33,681 bases of DNA from a virus. A program made the translations under genes and the position numbers. The notes below the pieces were generated by a model, which was not told where the DNA came from, made no database searches, and saw nothing but the letters and a program-made list of their open reading frames with translations. Numbering within the stretch: position 1 is the stretch's first letter; each line of letters starts with the position of its first letter. The stretch is from positions 1 through 33,681 of the IMG/VR virus record IMGVR_UViG_3300030098_004840. The stretch is one strand, 5' to 3'. This document shows, piece by piece, positions 29,584 through 33,681 of the stretch.

Positions 29584-32412
29584 ATGTCAGTACAATCTCC
29601 AATAACAATGTTCGGTGCCTACGTATCCAATCTTAGTGTCAGCCTTGGATGGGGCGGTCAAGGTGGCAGTATGCAACTAACGCTTGTTGAAGATCCAAAA
29701 AATGGTGTAACTATTCCCAAAAGGGGTGGTAAAGTTTTTAATGGCGGAGAGAGAGATGGTATAATTGCACCGCCCACTGGCACTGCTTGTTATTTTAAAT
29801 ACGGCGGTTTTTACTTTGGGGGTATCTTTCAAAGGTGGACATACAAAAGAGATGCAGTAGGCGGTGCTACTTACGACGTGATTTTAGAATCTCCTTCTAA
29901 ATTTATGGATGGTGTGCAGTTAATTATAGAAAATTTTAATGGTGCCACTGACTATTTTGCAAGTAGTTATAATGATAACTTTTTTTCTACAAATGCAGTC
30001 AACGTAGCGGCTGGCCTTCCTGCTAGTCATGTTGTATATGGTGAAAGCTCAAATGAATTGCATAATGTTTATAATTTGTTTGGATTTTTTGAAAATCCTG
30101 GTTTTGGTAGTTCGTATCCACCATCCTTAAGCCCAGGTGTGGGGAAAGAGCCTTCAAGTGCAGAAGACTATGAAAGACTTGAGTTTGTGAATTTTGGATC
30201 TTCTAGGTTTAACTCTTCCGGTACACCTTTGAGGGAGTTGTGGTGGGCTTTGGATAAATGTGCTAAAATAAGGTCTCGTACTATTTGGGGCGGTCCTATG
30301 AGATTTGGAGATCCAAGTGGTGGCAAATATGGAGTAACTGAATATAGTTTAAATGTTGATGAGGCTTTAAACATATACAAAGAGTTGGGCGTTGATGTTG
30401 TGACTGATTTGAAAGATATCAGGATTCAAGGCCCGGTAAAAAGCATTAATCAATTTGTTTCTGAGGCGGCAGAGTATCATCAATGGGATTACTTTTTTAC
30501 TGTAGAACCTTTGGGTGGCAAAAGTGCAATCAATAATTTGCCCGAGGGTGGGGGACTTATACAAACAGAGGTAGAAGAGGATGATGAAGATGGAATCCCT
30601 TATAAAGTAAAAAAACAGTGGGCAGTTATAAAGTTAAAAGCCACTAGTAAAGCATCTGCACCAGAGCCTGATAGAATACAAAACTTTATTGATGCTGAAT
30701 TAGACAAGCCTGATTCCGAAAAAAGACTGATGTCTTACAGTAATGGAAAAGAATGGGCTGATGCCACCACTCAAAAAATTATATGGGGTGCTAGAAGAAG
30801 TAGATATCTAGAAATTAATGGTCGTATAAACCTTCTTTCTGGGGCGATTAATCCAGCCGTTGGCGGGCAGGGGGCTGTTTGGGGCAGAACTACTGATATT
30901 GTTGATCAGGCTTACAATATAGTTGGTCCTGCTGACTTAGTATATGGTAATCCTTTGAGAATAGCTAGGCCAATTTTTATAGATGTAGAGCAGCGTAATG
31001 CAGCGGGACAATATATTAGACGGGTATTGCCCTATATGGTCAAACCATTTGAATTAAGAATGGCCTTGGCTGGAAAAGAAGTTTGGAAGATATATAAAAC
31101 AATGGAAATTATATCTGGAACATCTTTACAAGGTTACAATCTTTTAACTTCACCATTCACTGCCAAGATGGAGCCAACAAAAGAGCTTTTAAATCTTTTG
31201 AAAGAGGGGTGTGGCAATGAGTTTGACCTTTTACAAACAAATCTTAAAAAGGCCAATAGCAGATGGAATGCCGTTAAACAAAAACTAGGAGATCAAATTT
31301 TTTCTGCGATCACTTCGGTTGCTGAAAATTCATACAAGCAAGAATATTATGTTTCTTTGCCTAATGAAAATAGTTCAACGAATTATAACATTTATTACGG
31401 AGATGATGAATCTCAAGATGTAAGATCTTGGAGAGTCGCAAGTTCTGCGTATAAATCACCTCCACCTGTGTTTGATGTTTCTTATTTTGATGGATCTGGT
31501 AAGATGCAGCCAGTAGTTGGTTATGCCCAGATTGGTAGAAATGGTGGACAACCAGATTTTTCAAGCTTGGGCTCTGATTATGCTGTAGGAGTCGAAGGTG
31601 CCTCTGGTTTAATTCTTACTCAAAAAGGAGGAGTGCAGGGCGAAGATAGATGGAATTCCCTTTATGGTCAATTTGGAGTTCTTTGTAGAGGTGTTCAACT
31701 TAAAGAATATGATGCAATTACGACTCCAGATTTTGGCCTGACTGTACTAGCTAAATTGTTATATGGAATAGATATTGAGCCAGAAAAGTATACAAAAAAA
31801 GCTAAGACAAATTTACAATTTCAAATTCCTCCAGATGTAATGGAACCTGCATATTTTGGTATTCCTCAAGAAAGTGAACGATTTAACTATGGTCCATGGA
31901 TAACAGTTTCTGGTGCATTTGGGGGTGATATGGATGCTAATGGTAAAGCTACAGCTGAAGAAATATCACAATTGGCACCTGAGACTTATGGATCTTATGG
32001 ATTATTGAGGGCGGTTGGGATGACTATGACTCAAGTTGCTAATGCTAAGATGCATCAGTCTGAAAGTGGTTACATGGAGTTTGCTGGTGCTCCTGATTAT
32101 AATATTGGCGAAAGATTTGTTTCGGATGGTCCTTATGTGACGGGCATGGATATTAGTGTTGATGCTACTGGAGGTGTTACAACCTCTTATAAGTTTAATA
32201 CTTGGACATCAGAGTTTGGCAAATTAGCAAAATACAATATAGATAGAATAGCAAAAATAAATAAAAATTCTTGGGCAGCTTCTCAGGCTCTTCGTGGACG
32301 AATTACAAAACCTTCATTTCCTGCCACTAAATTCGAGAAAACAGATTTTAAAAACGGGAAGCAATTACCGCCTCCTAATTTTAGTGGATTTGGAATGCAT
32401 ATGATAGTATAA
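29584..32412 (+). CDS. Tail hub-like (tail-associated) protein
   Basis: 942 residues. The N-terminal 130 residues resemble baseplate hub/tail-tip domains: LSVSLGWGGQGGSMQLTLVED (17-37), YFKYGGFYFGGIFQRWTYKRD (69-89) and TYDVILESPSKFMDGVQLII (95-114), the pattern of gp27-like and Tal-like hubs that form the tube's closed end. The middle (150-700) is long and mixed, with many Tyr and Gly, a helix-rich section around 500-560, and no clear lytic motif such as a lysozyme or peptidase site. The C-terminal third (about 730-942) contains DMDANGKATAEEISQLAPETYG, whose first part looks like a calcium-binding loop. It is likely the largest tip protein. AAAGG precedes the ATG. Confidence 0.68.
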   Translation: MSVQSPITMFGAYVSNLSVSLGWGGQGGSMQLTLVEDPKNGVTIPKRGGKVFNGGERDGIIAPPTGTACYFKYGGFYFGGIFQRWTYKRDAVGGATYDVILESPSKFMDGVQLIIENFNGATDYFASSYNDNFFSTNAVNVAAGLPASHVVYGESSNELHNVYNLFGFFENPGFGSSYPPSLSPGVGKEPSSAEDYERLEFVNFGSSRFNSSGTPLRELWWALDKCAKIRSRTIWGGPMRFGDPSGGKYGVTEYSLNVDEALNIYKELGVDVVTDLKDIRIQGPVKSINQFVSEAAEYHQWDYFFTVEPLGGKSAINNLPEGGGLIQTEVEEDDEDGIPYKVKKQWAVIKLKATSKASAPEPDRIQNFIDAELDKPDSEKRLMSYSNGKEWADATTQKIIWGARRSRYLEINGRINLLSGAINPAVGGQGAVWGRTTDIVDQAYNIVGPADLVYGNPLRIARPIFIDVEQRNAAGQYIRRVLPYMVKPFELRMALAGKEVWKIYKTMEIISGTSLQGYNLLTSPFTAKMEPTKELLNLLKEGCGNEFDLLQTNLKKANSRWNAVKQKLGDQIFSAITSVAENSYKQEYYVSLPNENSSTNYNIYYGDDESQDVRSWRVASSAYKSPPPVFDVSYFDGSGKMQPVVGYAQIGRNGGQPDFSSLGSDYAVGVEGASGLILTQKGGVQGEDRWNSLYGQFGVLCRGVQLKEYDAITTPDFGLTVLAKLLYGIDIEPEKYTKKAKTNLQFQIPPDVMEPAYFGIPQESERFNYGPWITVSGAFGGDMDANGKATAEEISQLAPETYGSYGLLRAVGMTMTQVANAKMHQSESGYMEFAGAPDYNIGERFVSDGPYVTGMDISVDATGGVTTSYKFNTWTSEFGKLAKYNIDRIAKINKNSWAASQALRGRITKPSFPATKFEKTDFKNGKQLPPPNFSGFGMHMIV

Positions 32413-32439
32413 GTTTGACAATAAGAAAGGTTAAATATA

Positions 32440-33657
32440 ATGGCCAATTGTGGTGGAGCTAATGACCCTAAAGGAAAAACATCTGGGTCTTTTAATGAGT
32501 CCTCAGAGTTAGCTTCTGAAGCCGGGGCAGATCCTAATAATAGAACTGTTACTGGAACGGAACAAACATTCACTCCTATAGAAATCAAAAAAGAATCAGA
32601 TGGTGGAGATGAGCGGGCATTTTCATCTTTTGAGGTGCAGATAGGAGATGGTGCTTCTGGCGGTATATATGGGGCATCTCATTTAGGGGCAACCAGAAAA
32701 GAATTAGATCCTTACTTTTCTACTTTGGCGGGTGGAACTTCCAGTGATTTTATAGAAAATTGCGATTATAGCATAGCTATGAATAATGGGCCACTAAGAA
32801 CGGATTTAGGTGGCGATGCTGAAGGCAATCAAGAGACTAGCGATTTAAGTCTTAATAAAGTAGATCGTTCTAAGGTTGACACTGTTTTAGTAAGTCATTT
32901 TCGTGGACCGATGATAGTAAGTGGCTGGGGCACGGATCATGGCGATAGGCCGGTTCCTTATGCTGGCGACAGTGTATTTTCTGCCAATCCTGCATTAAAA
33001 AATGACAGAAGCACTTGGAAATCTGGCCCAGTGGATTTAAAATGGGATTATTCTCGTAAAGTCTGGAGTATGGGTCATCATATGATTGCAGGCATTGCCC
33101 GAGGTGCTATAACAGCTCCAACTACTCCTTGTAATCCAACCTTTTTTTCTATTAAAGTTCTTAGGAATATTAATGAGTCTACACCCACTAATCTTAATTG
33201 GGAACTAAGTGAAACCGCGATAATTACAAATAGAGATCCTAGTTTACAACAAGAAGAGGTTAAAGATTTGGTTTGGGTTGTGGCTGCTAGAATTAACTAC
33301 GAGTGGTTGCCAGTTTGGGTGGGCTGTCCTGATCCCTGTGATGATCCTGACACAGAAGAAACAGAAACATGTCCTGATGTCCCCTGTGCTTCTGGAGGAT
33401 CTCCGCCAGAAGTAACACCTCCAGGTCAAGGTAGTGGAGAGGATTCGCAAGACTTTCAATGTATAGCAGATCCTAGTAACCCCTGTCAATACAATCCAGA
33501 TCCTGCTGCCGCAGAGTTCTTTCCTTTTGATGGATGGAATTTTGCTACATGTGCAGCTCTTGCTGGCCCCGATAACTGTCCTCCAAATCTGAGTAATTTT
33601 AATATATTTTCGAATGACTGGTGTTCTCAGAATCCAGACCAGTGTGAGGGTACATAA
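32440..33657 (+). CDS. Tail protein with a paired-cysteine C-terminal tail
   Basis: 405 residues, not assigned to a named family. The central part has VLVSHFRGPMIVSGWGTDH (149-167), VPYAGDSVF and GPVDLKWDYSRKVWSMG (196-212), a combination I associate with large tail tip proteins of long-tailed phages that follow the hub. The C-terminal third holds ten cysteines in pairs: 296/300, 311/316, 341/349, 371/380 and 395/402, in a Pro/Asp/Gly-rich linker-like region. Pairs may be disulfides or metal sites on the outside of the virion. AAAGG precedes the ATG. It is the last gene, and only 24 bases remain. Confidence 0.65.
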   Translation: MANCGGANDPKGKTSGSFNESSELASEAGADPNNRTVTGTEQTFTPIEIKKESDGGDERAFSSFEVQIGDGASGGIYGASHLGATRKELDPYFSTLAGGTSSDFIENCDYSIAMNNGPLRTDLGGDAEGNQETSDLSLNKVDRSKVDTVLVSHFRGPMIVSGWGTDHGDRPVPYAGDSVFSANPALKNDRSTWKSGPVDLKWDYSRKVWSMGHHMIAGIARGAITAPTTPCNPTFFSIKVLRNINESTPTNLNWELSETAIITNRDPSLQQEEVKDLVWVVAARINYEWLPVWVGCPDPCDDPDTEETETCPDVPCASGGSPPEVTPPGQGSGEDSQDFQCIADPSNPCQYNPDPAAAEFFPFDGWNFATCAALAGPDNCPPNLSNFNIFSNDWCSQNPDQCEGT

Positions 33658-33681
33658 ACTATCAGTAAAAAAATCAATTAA

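Noticed and set aside
248-32588. Many antisense and alternate-frame open frames, for example 520-834, 7304-7768, 10428-10952 and 11603-12271 on the - strand
   Set aside because: They lie wholly over well-supported genes, have compositions that mirror the sense codons, lack ribosome binding sites and show no recognisable domain.
1-33681. tRNA genes, CRISPR arrays, integrase, attachment sites, insertion sequences
   Set aside because: Looked for on both strands; no cloverleaf, spaced repeat array, recombinase motif or terminal inverted repeat pair was found.

Overview
The window is a continuous stretch of a tailed double-stranded DNA bacteriophage genome (Caudoviricetes). It holds most of the packaging, head and tail morphogenesis genes, all on the + strand, tightly packed and often overlapping. 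The DNA is AT-rich, and most genes have a clear AGGAG-type ribosome binding site, so the host is a bacterium. I cannot name the host. There is a tail tube protein and a very long tape measure protein but no recognisable tail sheath, so a siphovirus with a long non-contractile tail is the best reading.

Layout. (1) 104-6175, early/packaging block: a reduced sigma factor, a helix-turn-helix/coiled-coil protein (probable small terminase), GDP-mannose 4,6-dehydratase (gmd), an HNH nuclease, a small unknown protein, an ERCC4-fold nuclease, a ClpP-like protease and the large terminase. (2) 6266-9421: an RDxD glycosyltransferase and the portal. (3) 9481-12499: a head maturation protease fused to a scaffold, with the scaffold also readable as a nested gene from an internal start, then a probable head decoration protein and the major capsid protein, closed by a strong terminator at 12526-12559. 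(4) 12612-16033: small repeat and Ig-like proteins, head-tail adaptor, a zinc-ribbon neck protein, a neck/tail completion protein and a terminator-like protein. (5) 16094-19582: tail tube and three probable tail assembly proteins. (6) 19653-33657: a 2566-residue tape measure protein, a beta-repeat protein, a distal tail-like protein, a 942-residue hub-like protein and a Cys-rich tail protein.

How it may work together. The 8-base word TTGTGTAT occurs in five intergenic gaps, each at the front of one structural module (6191, 9450, 12562, 16041, 19583). It is probably the core of a phage-specific late promoter, and the sigma factor at 104-625 is the natural candidate to read it. This is inference, but the placement is far from random.

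The most unusual protein feature is in the tape measure protein. Two tandem segments (about residues 640-700 and 850-925) each carry a Glu, a PFD Asp and an Asp-x-Lys at nearly equal spacing, the arrangement of PD-(D/E)XK nuclease-fold domains. They are bracketed by VPAxLTPGEFV-type repeats. Other points: gmd and the glycosyltransferase sit among packaging and head genes, which suggests sugar modification; there are two different protease folds; and several perfect RNA/DNA hairpins lie near gene starts. No tRNA, CRISPR array, integrase, attachment site or insertion sequence was seen, and there is no gene-free stretch longer than about 115 bases.
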